Shown: positions 1 to 11,160, numbered from the stretch's first letter. The stretch: DNA of 64,000 nucleotides from Hypomyces perniciosus (GCA_008477525.1 SPDT01000007.1:1-64000); one strand, 5' to 3'. The notes: generated from the letters alone by a model not told the origin. A program made the numbers and translations.

Positions 1-136
1 AACCTAACCCTACCCTAACCCTAACCCTAACCCTAACCCTAACCCTAACCCTAACCCTAACCCTAACCCTAACCCTAACCCTAACCCTAACCCTAACCCT
101 AACCCTAACCCTAACCCTAACCCTAACCCTAACCCT
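1..136. repeat. Telomere, CCCTAA repeats
   Basis: About 22 tandem CCCTAA units run from the first base to 136, C-rich strand on +, as expected for a left chromosome end in filamentous ascomycetes. The first ~20 bases contain a short CCTAA unit and a CCCTA unit; the rest is regular. The tract runs straight into coding sequence with no subtelomeric spacer. Confidence 0.98.
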
Positions 137-1368
137 TGCCCACGAGCGCGGCACTTATATCGGATGGTACACTTGGACTTTGGCCACATCTAATTATTTT
201 GCCCCCGTCATCTGCGGTTTCATTAATGACAGCATGGGCTACAAATGGTCCTTTTACTTGATGGGCATCTTCTCTGGCGCTTGCACTATTTTCCTCTTCT
301 TCTTCTTGGAAGAGACCAACTATAATCGCCAAGCTGTTGACATCATCTATGCCGACAATAACCACCAAGCCGGCCCAGGAGAGAAGCCATCTTCTCCCGT
401 GGATAATGAAGCCGGGGCTGGAGCTGTCCCTGTGGGCGGCGAGACGTCAGTAGGTACACAGAAGACTTTCTGGCAAAAGCTTTCCATCTTTGACAAGTGG
501 CGACCCTTTACGATGCATTGGCGCGCATGGCAGATTATTCGACTGATTGGATGGCCCGTCGTCTTTTACTCCGGTTTCTCGTACGGCACATATCTGATTT
601 GGTTCAACATCCTCAACGCCACGGCATCAGTCGTTCTTGGCGGTGCTCCATATCACTTCAAGCCGAGTATGGTGGGATTAAGTTACCTAGCCCCCGTTCT
701 CGCTGTTACTCTTGGGCATGTGATATGTGATCTTCCTGAATGGTTATGGGATTTCGGGCAACTAACACTGTAGTTTGCAGGGCTTGGTACGCTGGTGCAG
801 TGTCCGACTGGTTCGTCATCAGGCTCGCACGACGCAATCGCGGCGTTTTCGAGCCTGAGCAGCGTCTGTGGTTGTTTGCCCTGCCGACGCTTTTGCTGCC
901 ATTCGCTCTGATTCTATGGGGAGTTGGTGTAAGTTCTCGCTCTTTGTTGCTTCTTTTTGGCAACGTCTCGACGCGTGCAAGTTGCTAATTACTTGACGTT
1001 GTGTGGAATATTAGGCTGCCCACCAGATTCATTGGTTCGCTTTAATCGTTGCCATGTTTGTTCTCGCGACCTGCAACACGGCGGGCATCACGCTATCCAT
1101 CACTTACCTCGTCGACTCGTACCGAGAGATCTCTGGCGATGGCCTGGCTATATGCATCATCATTCGAAACACAATGAGCTTCGCCATTGGCTATGGCATC
1201 ACGCCTTGGATGGAGGCTTTGGGGTTGCAGAACTGCTTCATCAGTGTCGCGTTTGTTGGGTTGGCAATTTGCTCCACCTTTTTGCCCATGGTCTATTATG
1301 GGAAGAAGCTCCGTGATATGAAACGTGAGAGCTATTGGCGAGAAGTCAAACTACACAGGGGTGAGTGA
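137..1368 (+). pseudogene. MFS transporter, N-terminal half lost at the telomere
   Basis: This is the C-terminal part of a major facilitator superfamily transporter, most like the fungal HOL1/DHA1-type drug or polyamine carriers of the plasma membrane. The frame is already open at the telomere junction (T-L-A-H-E-R-G-T-Y-I-G-W-Y) and has no start codon. I infer exons 138-715, 781-928 and 1015-1368 (about 359 codons, stop TGA at 1366). The first fits the family best with a GC-AG intron (716-780, donor GCATGT, branch-like CTAAC); the second is a standard GTAAGT...TAG intron (929-1014). Visible features are the ERGTYIGW loop motif, a long hydrophilic central loop (~residues 75-125 of the fragment), then SDWFVIRLARR, EPEQRLW and several hydrophobic segments. 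Full-length relatives are about 540-600 residues, so roughly the first five membrane helices are missing. The remaining codons look undamaged, so the truncation is probably recent. Superfamily sure; subfamily and substrate not. Confidence 0.9.
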
Positions 1369-1749
1369 TGCTGAGGTTTGAGTGGTATGACGGGTGGGTA
1401 CATCTGTGAAGACTGCGTTTATAGGTAGAGGAAATTGGATTCGATGAACAAAATAGACTCGAAAGACTCAAGAATTCTACATCGCACGATAATAACCTTT
1501 GCCTGTGACTCAACATGGCTGGGGATACAGTTCATTCCGGGATAGGGTTCCTTTTGGGTGTATATTTATGAGGTAACTATATACAGTATATATAGCCTAA
1601 TAATTGTACATGTAATATTTAAAGAAGAATAGAAGAAGCTTCCAGTGACAGAACGAATAGCCATGCATGAGATGACGGCAAACGAGCTCAACTTTTGATG
1701 CCCCTAGGCAGGCTATACAAGCTAGAGCCTAGGTGTGCATTTTCTAAGT
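1369..1749. other. Convergent intergenic region
   Basis: 381 bp between the stop codons of the MFS fragment (+) and the secreted protein gene (-). It should hold both 3' untranslated regions. AT-rich stretches lie around 1560-1625. No further gene seen. Confidence 0.6.
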
Positions 1750-3027
1750 CTAATGTGGTGGAGTGTGGGTCCAGACGCTGTAGGCGAACCAATTCGGGTT
1801 TTCTCGTCCGCATGCCACGTTCTGACTCCCCGTGCTGCAACCCAGGCTATTGATACCGACTGCAGGAGCACTGGAATAGCTAGGGCCTTGTCGGTTGCCG
1901 CAGCTGGTTGTAGTACAGTAGCCGGAGCACGTCGTTTTGTAGACATAACCTGAACCAACTCGATTTTGCGCCCAGATCTGTCCGACACTGTTGCCTGGGA
2001 TATTGCAGGTGTAGGCGAGAGACTGGGAGTATGTCTGCGTGATGGTGAATGTAAATGAGGCAGAAAATGCGGACGAAACACCTTTCCAGCCAAAATCGAG
2101 CGACTCAGCGTAGGCCATGCTGAAACCACTGTTGAAGGTCGCAGAACCACCAGCGGGGTCTAGGCCGGTCCAGTGACAAGAGCTGACAGGAAGCCAGTCG
2201 CTCCATGTGGCCCATGCACCCTCTCTCCAGTAGCTGTCGTAGCTAAACCACCCCGAACATGCCTGACGCTCCTCCAGCTTGGAATCAGTCTCATTGTGCG
2301 GCAATGGTTTAATGGTTTCGGTGTCGACGATCATATGAATGTCTTCGTGGTAAATGTACTGAGGAAGTTTCTTGCCAGTCCGGACTGCGTCATCCAAGCT
2401 GCTGGTGTTATAGACGTCGAGCTGCAGTTGCTCCTTGACAGCTTCCTTGTCGCTCCAGTCGAGAGCAGGGCCGGCGGCAGCAGCGTCTCTAGCAGTATGC
2501 TGATGGTTGACATGTTCAGGCTCGAACCTGACGCAAGGCTCAAACACATTCACACAGCTCTTGTCCCCATACACAGTGAGAGTGAAATTGTGAGATCCAC
2601 CAAGGTCATTAATGTACTCTCCAATAAGAATAGATTGGTCAGGGCTGCGGTTTCCGACAAGAAGCAATTCGCTGATAAGCCGGCCCCATACAGCAGCATC
2701 CGAAGAGTTAGGACGGCTGTAATTGGATGAGTAATCCAACGCCAGCGTGTAAGTGTTGGATCCGATGGATAGAGGGCTCGCGTCCTTGTGGCCGCGGGCA
2801 GTTGTGATCTCCTTCGGAATGAGTTGATCAAGTTCTGCTGCAAAATGTTGCGAGATATTCGCAAACTCGGTTTCATTCCATGATCCAGTGCAGCCGCAGT
2901 TCTTATCAGCAAACAGCTGGTTGATATGCAACTTGCTCAGACCATTCTTTCCATAAAAGAATTCATTGGTCGCCGAGGCCGCCGTTGCAGCTAGGCTCAA
3001 TAGCCAAAGAGATCTAGATTGAACCAT
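1750..3027 (-). CDS. Secreted cysteine-rich glycoprotein, unknown function
   Basis: A 425-residue intronless frame. I chose the ATG at 3027 because the frame further upstream is entered only through a TTG; the ATG start gives a classic signal peptide (M-V-Q-S-R-S-L-W-L-L-S-L-A-A-T-A-A-S-A, cleavage probably near residue 20). The first ~245 residues carry eight N-glycosylation sequons (NET, NIS, NYS, NSS, NRS, NFT, NTS, NET) and few cysteines. A dibasic-like K-L-E-E-R-Q site, as in many fungal secreted proproteins, then leads into a C-terminal domain of ~165 residues rich in Cys, Trp, Gly and Ser, with a T-T-C-S-G-Y-C-T-T-T-S-C cluster, suggesting a disulphide-bonded beta fold released by Kex2-type processing. 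I do not recognise the family. Composition is that of an active gene with no RIP damage, despite lying 1.6 kb from the telomere. A role as secreted effector or antagonist is possible but is inference. Confidence 0.88.
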   Translation of the reverse strand: MVQSRSLWLLSLAATAASATNEFFYGKNGLSKLHINQLFADKNCGCTGSWNETEFANISQHFAAELDQLIPKEITTARGHKDASPLSIGSNTYTLALDYSSNYSRPNSSDAAVWGRLISELLLVGNRSPDQSILIGEYINDLGGSHNFTLTVYGDKSCVNVFEPCVRFEPEHVNHQHTARDAAAAGPALDWSDKEAVKEQLQLDVYNTSSLDDAVRTGKKLPQYIYHEDIHMIVDTETIKPLPHNETDSKLEERQACSGWFSYDSYWREGAWATWSDWLPVSSCHWTGLDPAGGSATFNSGFSMAYAESLDFGWKGVSSAFSASFTFTITQTYSQSLAYTCNIPGNSVGQIWAQNRVGSGYVYKTTCSGYCTTTSCGNRQGPSYSSAPAVGINSLGCSTGSQNVACGRENPNWFAYSVWTHTPPH

Positions 3028-3124
3028 TGTAAGTTCAACCAAAAACTGTTGGTAGAAAGGAATGAGAGAAGATGAGGAGGAGGATGCTGTCTAACAACAC
3101 AATTGGTGGGTAGAGATCAAGTCT

Positions 3125-3132
3125 CTTATATA
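3125..3132 (-). promoter_or_regulatory. TATA-like box of the secreted protein gene
   Basis: On the minus strand the sequence reads TATATAAG about 100 bp upstream of the ATG at 3027, a normal distance for a fungal TATA element. Confidence 0.5.
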
Positions 3133-3133
3133 T

Positions 3134-5930
3134 CATAACGAGCCTCATACCCTTGCAGATCCTTATGCCTCCGTGTGTCTACAACAATTAACATTATATA
3201 ATAATAACCATGCTAAAATCTCACTAGCATTCCTTCTTTCATTATATGGACATGTCTATACACGCAAATCCAGGAGGCGATTGCGGTCCCAAACTGGCAT
3301 TAACGTCGCCGAGTGGGTATTGACTGGATAGAATAGACCCAACAGACTAACATTGTAAAACATATACAAGCTTCATAAACGAGAGTTAGCGCAGGAAACA
3401 CCCACGAAACACAAAATAGTTACAACAAAGGATCAAGTCCACAATGATATGCTTATAGTCAAAGTAGCCGCTATTTCCAATTAGGAAGGAGAGGTTTAGC
3501 AGTAACATTAGATTGCTGAGTAGTATATACAAGCCGGGCAGAAAGGAAGATAGGGATATATAGGGGCATATATAATGTCAGCAATACGAGATGGATGAGA
3601 TCCATAAATGGAGCTAAGCTATCACCAGAACTCTAGCAAGGATGAATGTTATCTCTGGTAAAGCGGTATCATTGCATTTGATCTATTTGCACTCTCCTAA
3701 AGGCTACGTACTCGTTTGCACTTGAACGTTTATTAATTATCTTATGGGTTAATGGCAGCTGGGTAGAGTTTCCATTGCCGTATGCTACTATTCAACATAT
3801 CTATTGGTAGCACTCGATCAGCCAGCACGCAATTCCTTAACCGAGATTACCGAGATTTAGATCGTACTAACTTATAAGCCACTCGCCTACCGACTTGTCG
3901 CAAAGCATTATCACTGTCGATCATCCCCCATTACAAGTACGTGTATCTCATTGCCTTGATCATCCCCAGGAGCCAGTTCACCAATAATTGCAGGGTAATC
4001 AGTTGTGAGATGAAAGGGAAGCAAGGTACTCCGGATTCATTGCATGAATCGTCGTATTGTTGTGAAATCAACACTTCTTCGTCAAATTTAGAGTTTTGAA
4101 CCCGTTTATGCCTATCTAGAGTCTAGACTTACGCCAGTTGCGATAACATTCCGCAGGCAGATTGGTTAGCCCTTACATAGGCGGCATATATAAACAACTT
4201 CTTATTTAGGAAAGGGAGGTTTCTATTGCCCTGATGGAACACAGCCTTGATGGAGGAACAGAAAGCTTGTTACCAGCCTCAGGATTATCCTCCAATCACA
4301 CTTGAATTCATAGTAAACGTGAGTGCTGAGCAAGCCAAGGGTACTGTTTCTTGAGAAAGCCAACGTCGAGCCCCATCATACCCCCTATAGCATCTGCAAG
4401 AGCGTATAGGCTTAAGGATATTCCCATTATATAGCGCTGTTTACTAGTTTCTGTTGGGGCTACGTGTTTCTCATCCAACATCTTATAACCGTCTAGTGCT
4501 AGGTGTAGATATGCTGATTCTCGGTGAGGCTGTTTTAGTGTTGTACGGGCTAGCTACGAAGTACTCTACCTCGTATAGGAGACCTGAAGGGTCTAACCGT
4601 TAATGGGGTAGACCCACTTGGCTTGATACTCGCCTCGAGTCGTAGTTTATGATATCACTGTCGCTAGCACTCGGGTTCTGTCTTGTGCTTCAAAGGTTCC
4701 GGGTAGTCATCCATACTTGTAAGTGTTCCTGGCAGGAAGTGGCTAGGTTTGGCATTCGTGAGAAATCAGATATTCTTAAGGAGTACCCAGTACATACAGA
4801 ATCAATTAGGTTACATTTATAGTCGAGCCTCAACCACATGGGAACGACATACCGCCACGATACCTGGCAAACGGCTAGTCCCATGGGAGGCATTTGAGTG
4901 CAAGTTTTCCGAGCAGATCAACGCGAGTAGTTAAAAGGGTTACATACAGTGTCATGAGTTTATGATTTCTAAGCAGTTTACGTACTTGTCCACTAATACC
5001 GATGCGAATGTGTTTGTCATAAAGCCTCACTTGCAGGCATATTGGAGATGGTCCGAATACAGTGTATCTCCACCGTAATACTACACCTGCCAGTAGAAAA
5101 CGAGGAATGCGATGAAAATGGCGAAAGCGATATATTATCGAAACAATAGTTCCAGTTCGCTTCAATCGCATCATACCTATCACAATGACGCGCAAACTGA
5201 CGACAAGACCTCACTTTATAAGGATGTGGATGAGGGTATGCATCGGATACGACCTTCGCAGTAAAAGCATCACGCAAGACACCTTCATATTGAGGCAAAT
5301 GCAAATGGAAGTGGAAACCCCTTTTCTGGCCAATGGAGAAATGTCGATTGAGAATTATGAGTCAACTGCGATTTTAATTCAGGGTTTAGATCCCGAGTTG
5401 CCTCTCCCCATCGGATTGCTCTTTCTGATGACACCAATGGGTAGCTGGTCAATGCTCAAGTTTGTGGTGCTATCAGCTGAAGGCAAAACAAAAAGCCAGC
5501 GATCTCTCTTCTCCACTTTCAGGGCAAGCCCTGTGATGCAATGAAAAGTACAAGCCTGTCAGACGTCCATCAACACCCACCCCGTCCACGCGCCCGAAAG
5601 CAGACCATAAATGGGGTCGAGATCATCAACAACTCTCTACAGCAACCACAGAGTGATTACCGCTATCCTTGCGGATAGGGCGAGAGGACCAAGGAACATT
5701 CACTCTAGGGTGTCGAGGATATGCAATCATCAACCAGGGTGGGCTCTGTGGCTCTTTTAGGGAACCAAGAGAGAGTCGAATACTATAGAAATGATTCTCC
5801 TAGAGGATTATTAGCACCATACCACACAGAATTGGTGGAGTTAGGGAGAGCATATACTGAAGTATTGTCGACGTGAAGAAGAAAAGAAAAAAAGGAATCA
5901 AAAGATTTTAGGGCAAGATGAAATTCTATA
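3134..5930. other. Gene-free stretch of ordinary composition
   Basis: About 2.8 kb with mixed base composition and no RIP-style depletion. Several short open frames exist on both strands (for example 5185-5544 on +, 4875-5195 on -), but they overlap each other, match nothing I recognise and lack splice-linked continuations. It may be the remains of older intergenic DNA or a degraded gene. Confidence 0.5.
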
Positions 5931-6570
5931 TTACAGCTGCGGGCCCCGTTTCGTCGGTCCGGATTGCTCTGTCCCTACTAATAATGATGATAATATCCCA
6001 TTAACGTCCTATGGCATAAAAGCCACCAATCCTAGTAGGGCAAAAGGACGTGCTATGCTAGGTCTAACTATAGTATTACTAATAAACACACAAGCTCCCC
6101 TATATAGCATTTTATCGCCTTAAAGGGCATAGTCTTCTAGCTCCACTCCCGTTAATAGGTTGAAGAGACGCGAGAATCTCGCGTTGTATATCAGGTGACT
6201 AAGGTTAACTTTAGCTAAAGGGACTAGCCTTTATTAATTTATAAGCGACTTAATAGTAAGCTGCAAGTAAATCCCTTAAAGGATAGAAGAGTAATAAAGA
6301 AAGAATTAAATAATTGAAATTAAATGAGGTTAGGCTTTTTAATAGCGCAGGCATATTTTACTAAAGAAGCTAAAAGCCTGGGCTATTTAAAGGAAGAGGT
6401 TATAGCTAAACCTTAGTAAATAGAAGGTTAGTTTGCGGATTAAAGGGGCTAGTCTTTATTATTATGCTTTACTGATCTTCCTGCAATAGAAAATATAGTT
6501 ATATACTTTCTTTCTGCTATATCTATAGGTTATTAATATATCTTTATGCCAGAAGCGCTTATAATATTAC
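5931..6570. other. Transition into the AT-rich block
   Basis: Composition falls from mixed to AT-rich over this stretch. Two similar segments (near 6222 and 6435, both containing a GACTAGCC/GGCTAGTC-TTTATTA core) suggest a degraded repeat. No gene or clear element boundary seen. Confidence 0.4.
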
Positions 6571-7395
6571 TAATACGGTACCGACCGTGACGCGATATTA
6601 ATGCATTGTTACGTAAGCTCTGGTTATATGACCAGGCCCCAACGCGTTCCTAGCTATAGCTTTCTATAAAGCCTTAGGGCTTTCTCGCTCTCTATAGCAC
6701 AATAATAATATTTGCCCTAACCTGCCTTTCTATACTGTAATGGTTTATACTATCCCTTAACTCGGCTACGCTATCGCAAAGTATACACTTAACTAATTAC
6801 AAATTCCCCTTTATTCTTAAACCTATAATAACACCTCTATAGCCTAGCCTTTATCCCTTAAACCCTATATCTATAGGAAACTAATTATAAACGAGATAAA
6901 TAAAGATACCTTAAACCTTCCCTTGCAGCTTAATTTAGCCTAATAGATTACAGTTTTAGTTATAAAGCTAATACTTTTCCCTTTTCTCTTTAAACCCCTA
7001 TAAAATCTAGTATTAATAGTAATTATATATATTTAATAAATATAATTATTAAAGATAATAATTCTTATTATTAATTCTATTTCTTTAATTAAATAATAGA
7101 AAAAGGTTTAATTTAATAAAAAAATAAAAATAAACCTTTAAATAGGAAATCTTAAAGCAGGCAGCTAAAAACTAAAACTTTAAAGTATAAATTAAAGTTT
7201 AAGTTAAAGCTTTAAAAATAGTTTTACTATTAAACTTGAAAAATAATAACCTATTTAACTACTATTAAACTAAAGACTTTAAATAATTTAAGAGTAAATA
7301 AAAAGAGATTATTAAATACTAGTAAAATTTATTAATTAGCGTTTTTAATTAATATTACTTTTATAAATAAATAATTAATTTTTTCAATTAAATTT
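6571..7395 (+). mobile_element. Gypsy fragment: 5' LTR and leader, truncated
   Basis: Starts TAATACGGTACCGACCGTGACG, a RIP-altered form of the LTR end that reads TGTCACGGCACC in the inverted copy ending at 30861. It matches the LTR at 38652 through the shared GTTCCTAGCTATAGCTTTC segment and the following leader up to about 7395, where an antisense Copia LTR begins. Only LTR and leader are present, so this is a 5' remnant of the same family as 38652-45750. Confidence 0.75.
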
Positions 7396-7974
7396 TGTTA
7401 AAATAATAAGGTTGTACTAAACCTTATTTATATATAGCTTCTAGGAAGCTGCATATAATATAGTAATAAGGAAACAACTAAGAGTCTACTTAGGTTAACA
7501 ATGGATAAACAATTGAATTGTAACTAAACTAATAGCTAGAAAGCTATAGAATATCTAGTAATATACGGCTGGTGTAGAAGTGATTGTATAAACAATAGCT
7601 TTGTCTTCTATAATAGTCCTCCGACCGAATAATAGGTGTATGGCGGCAGAATTGGGTTCATGGCCGTATTCCTATTTTCCGCAAAATTCATTTGTATAGG
7701 AAATCGGCCAAATCGACTCACGGCCATACAAACAGGAAACCATTTTGGTTAGATTTTCACAATAGCCATTGTGGCCATTGTATTGAGTCTAGGGTAGGCG
7801 GGGTAGCTGGTCCTAGCTTAATTGTTATTGTTGAGGATAAGAGAGAATTCCTGACTTATATCGAAGTTTCTCCAGAACTCGGTCCTAGTGTCGGGCCTAA
7901 CTCTGGGTCTAGCCAGAATAGGAAGGTTATCCAAATACACTGAAATCCTTGCTTTTTAGCCCTCTTTTTTAACA
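7396..7974 (-). mobile_element. Copia-family LTR, antisense, 579 bp
   Basis: Begins TGTTAAAATAA and ends TTTTTTAACA, matching the LTR copies at 24229-24808, 27844-28424 and 46004-46583. Relative to the plus-strand Copia element at 24229 it is reversed. No matching 5-bp duplication is visible (AATTT before, TTTAC after), so it is probably a remnant rather than a clean solo insertion. RIP damage is light. Confidence 0.8.
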
Positions 7975-8110
7975 TTTACCTTTTTAGCTTTTTTAACTTT
8001 TTTAGCTTTTTTTTTAGCTTTTTTAGCTTTTTTTTTAGCTTTTTTTTTAGCTTTTTCTTTTTAGCTTTTTCTTTAGCTTTTTTTTTTAGCTTTTTTTAGC
8101 TTTTGTAGCT
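7975..8110. repeat. Imperfect (T)nAGC simple repeat
   Basis: Tandem CTTTTTTTTAG-type units with T runs of 5-9 separated by AGC, directly abutting the LTR end at 7974. It looks like slippage expansion of a T-rich tail. Confidence 0.85.
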
Positions 8111-9130
8111 TAACTACTATTATGTCCTAGAACGCGCCCCGTTCCAGCTTTTGGACTAATCACGTTCTATAGGCTCCTCCCCTGTCTTCCGTGCCTCATA
8201 ACGGGCCCCGTTCCATATCCTTCCCCCCCCCAACCCCCTGGAACTAAAGCTTCCCCGCCCTGTGCTACACAGGCTGCTGGCCGAAATTTAGTCTGACTTA
8301 CATGCTATAATAGACTGCTTTAGCAGGTCGTAGAAAACACTATATACAATATTTTGGCGCTAATGAATATATGGGGTCAAGTCTGTTGAAACATTATAGT
8401 GTCAAGTCTATTAATATAACCCAGATTAAAATATTTATATTGTATATAGATGGAAAGCCAGAATTTCCGCGTTTTTAATATATACTTTTAAAGAGAGATA
8501 TATAAGCAGTTGCAATTGCAAAGTCGTGGTATATATTTTGCGTTATTTAAGTGATGCCGTTATAGTCAACAAGACCAGCAGGGTTAGTTAATTATAGTAA
8601 ATTGACTAGCCAAGCAGGTAACAGTAGAATAGCCAAATTACTGCCTTCCTAGTCTGGAAGGAAGTAAGCTTTAGTTCTTATAATATACTTACCCTTACCT
8701 TTAATCTTCCTACCTAGCTAACTATAGTCTATGATTGGTCCACTAAGACTATTCTTTGTATACATCCTTATAACAGAGGTTATATAAGCATAGCTATTAT
8801 ACTAAAATCTTAGCGCTTGGGCTGTTAAAAGCTTAATTCTTTAATAGCTCGGAATTTAGAATCGGCAAATACTTGTGCCATGCCCTACTTTGTTAGGAGT
8901 AACTAACATGCCTGTAACCAGCCTGATAGATCCCGGCAGCTAGGCTTAATTAGGAAAGCTAGAAAAATAGTCGGAAAACTAGTTAAATTAGGGGAAAAAA
9001 GGGGTATTAATAGCTGGAATCGCAGCTAAGATAGCTTTCTTTTCTTTTCTTTCTCTTTATATAGCCTTAGGTCGGCAACAGACTGTGATAATAATATTTA
9101 CTTAAGTGGCTGATAGCTTTGTGGCTCTTA
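8111..9130. other. Mixed unannotated stretch
   Basis: 8111-8330 is less AT-rich and holds two CCCCGTTCCA segments (around 8146 and 8205), then AT-rich DNA resumes. No coding frame or recognisable element seen. Confidence 0.4.
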
Positions 9131-9311
9131 TATTAGTCCTAGGGGCCGTCTTCTATTAGTCTATGTTTGGGCGTGTTATTTCCCCCTCGATGAAACTGGT
9201 GATCGAGATAGGGGGAAATCTCGGGGATTGCATCCTAGGAAGTAATTGCTGAGGGCACTTTCAAGCTGCCACTAGCAACCAGCTAGACTAGAAGACCCTA
9301 GGACTATTATT
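9131..9311. repeat. Foldback (inverted-repeat) element, ~180 bp
   Basis: Imperfect inverted arms at 9131-9162 and 9279-9311 share AGTCCTAGGG and TCTTCTA. Inside them sits a second hairpin with arms ATTTCCCCC-TCGAT and ATCGA-GGGGGAAAT (9178-9220). Nested inverted repeats of this size fit a MITE or foldback element. Little RIP damage. Confidence 0.6.
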
Positions 9312-9540
9312 TAATGTTACGGGTTAGCCTTTTATCGAGGAAACAACCCACCTCCGGGATTAGGCAGGCTAATTAGTATGAATGTCTGAAAACTAGGTTA
9401 TGTACCTGGATTATTCTATATAGGAGTCGTCAGTCAACCTAGGCCAAATTGGCCGAAAATCTGATAAAAAGAGTAGAATCTCTTAAAACTATAAGTTAAC
9501 AATAACAGCCAATTAGGAATTAAAGGCCTACGTCTTACTT

Positions 9541-10930
9541 TTTCTTTTTCTTTGAATTCGAGCCGGCTTGGCTAGCTGCTGCTAGTCCTGATGAATCTGA
9601 CCTTGACCGACTTATCAACCTTGTCAGAACCCAGTTCTTAGCAGCCCGAGCTGACGTTCCCTTTTTCCTCGAATTCGAAGCAATTCTTCCTTTTTTTCCT
9701 AGCTGGGCTAGCTGTTGAAGGTCTTGACAGCCTAACCCACTTTGTTAGACCTTAGTTTCTAGCAGCTTTTACTAGCTAGTTAGGAATCCTTGCCTTCGAA
9801 TTCGAGCCGGCTTGGCTAGCTGCTGCTGGTCCTGACGAATCCGACTTTAACCGACTTGTTAACCTTGTCAGAACCCAGTTCTCAGCAGCCTAAGCTAACA
9901 TTCCCTTTTTCCTTAAATTCAAAGCAATTCTTCCTTTTCTTCTTAACTAGGCTAGCTGTTGAAGGTCTTGACAGCTTAACCTACTTTGTCAGACCTTAAT
10001 TTCTAGCAGTTTTACTAGCTAGTTAGGAATCCCTGCCTTTGAATTCAAGCCGGCTTAGCTGGCTACCGCTAGTCCTAACGAATCTGACCTTAACCGACCT
10101 GTCAGCTTCGTTAAACCTAGTTCCTAGCAGCCTAAGCTGCCCTTTTTCCTTCAAATTCAAAGGTATTCCTTTAATCCTAGCCGGCTATACCAGCCACTAT
10201 TGCCTTAGCCGGCATAAGGATTTTCCGTTCCTTTAAATTCAAGCCGGCCTAGCTAGCTGCCGCTGGTCCTAACGAATCCGACCTTAACCGACCTATCAGC
10301 TTCGTTAGACCCTAGTTCCCAGTAGCCTAAACCGCAGTTCCCTTTTTTTCCCTTAAATTCAAAGCAAATTCTTTTCTTCCTAGCTAGGCTCACTATTAAA
10401 GGTCTTAACAGTTTAACCTACTTTGTCAGACCTTAATTTCTAGCAGCTTTTACCAGTTAATTAAAAATCCCTGCCTTTAAATTCGAGCTAGCTTAGCTAG
10501 CGGCTGCTAGTCCTAACAAATCTAACCTTACCCGACCTATCAGCTTCATTAAACCTTAGTCTAAATTACCGTTTTTCCTTCCCTCGAATTCAAAGGCATT
10601 CTTTTTATCCTAGCCGGCTATACTAGCGATTATTACTTTAGCCAGTATAGGGATTTTCTATTCTTTCGAATTCAAGCCAATTAAGCTAACTATAAGAGAC
10701 TTTAATAAAATCAATACTAATTAAATGATTGATTTTATTTAATCTTAATTTCTAGTAGCTATAGCCGCGATTTCCTCTTTTCCTTAAATTTAAAGGAATT
10801 ACTTCCTTTCCTTTTAGCTGGCTATATTAGCTGCTATAGGTCTTAATAAACTAACCTTCATCGACTTGTCAGTCTTAACCCCAGCAGCTATAGCCGACTA
10901 GTTAGGATTTCCGTTCCTTTTACTTTAAGC
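9541..10930 (+). pseudogene. Decayed array of ~40-residue protein repeats
   Basis: The stretch is a tandem array: the block starting with a GAATTCGAGCCGGCTTGGCT-like sequence recurs near 9554, 9799, 10041, 10225, 10478 and 10667, at spacings of about 185-255 bp. Read on the plus strand, each block encodes two related ~40-residue half-units. One has the order F-E-F-E-P-A-W-L-A-A-A then D-E-S-D-L-D-R-L and V-R-x-Q-F-L-A-A. The other has L-E-F-E then S-W-A-x-L-A-V-E-G-L-D-x-L and F-V-R-P-x-F-L-A-A. Early copies (9541-9900) are best preserved; later ones acquire stops and indels. The helix-like pattern with conserved W, L-D-x-L and V-R suggests a former structural or adhesion-type repeat protein. 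I do not recognise the family, and no start or flanking domain is visible. Confidence 0.55.
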
Positions 10931-10948
10931 TAGCTACTGTAAGCTTTA

Positions 10949-11160
10949 ATAGTTAAGGTAAAACCTATGCTTAGCTATAAGGTTAAGCCTAAACTTTTAT
11001 ACCTATATAGCTTTAAAGACTCTTGCACTTTAAGTTTAAAGATTCTTATACTTTAAGTTTAAAGATTCTTATACCCTAGGTTTAAAGATTCTCATACTTT
11101 AAATTTAAAGATTTTTATACTTTAGGTTTAAAGAGTTTTATCCTTCAAGTTTTAAAGGGA
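10949..11160 (+). repeat. Edge of subtelomeric unit A with 23-bp minisatellite
   Basis: The edge ATAGTTAAGG...CTTAGCTATAAGGTTAAGCC is shared with unit B (21388 and 21568) and, inverted, with the copy ending at 31304, where it reads ATAGTTAGGGCC. From 11011 to ~11150 about six 23-bp units of the type CTTTAAGTTTAAAGATTCTTATA follow. Less damaged units elsewhere read CCCTAGGGTTAAAGAATCTTATA, so the ancestral unit is telomere-like. Confidence 0.8.

Noticed and set aside
5185..5544. 119-codon plus-strand frame
   Set aside because: No recognisable domain, overlaps competing frames on the other strand, no promoter or splice support.
10980..11150. CRISPR-like array
   Set aside because: Contiguous 23-bp units without spacers, in a eukaryotic subtelomere; a minisatellite.
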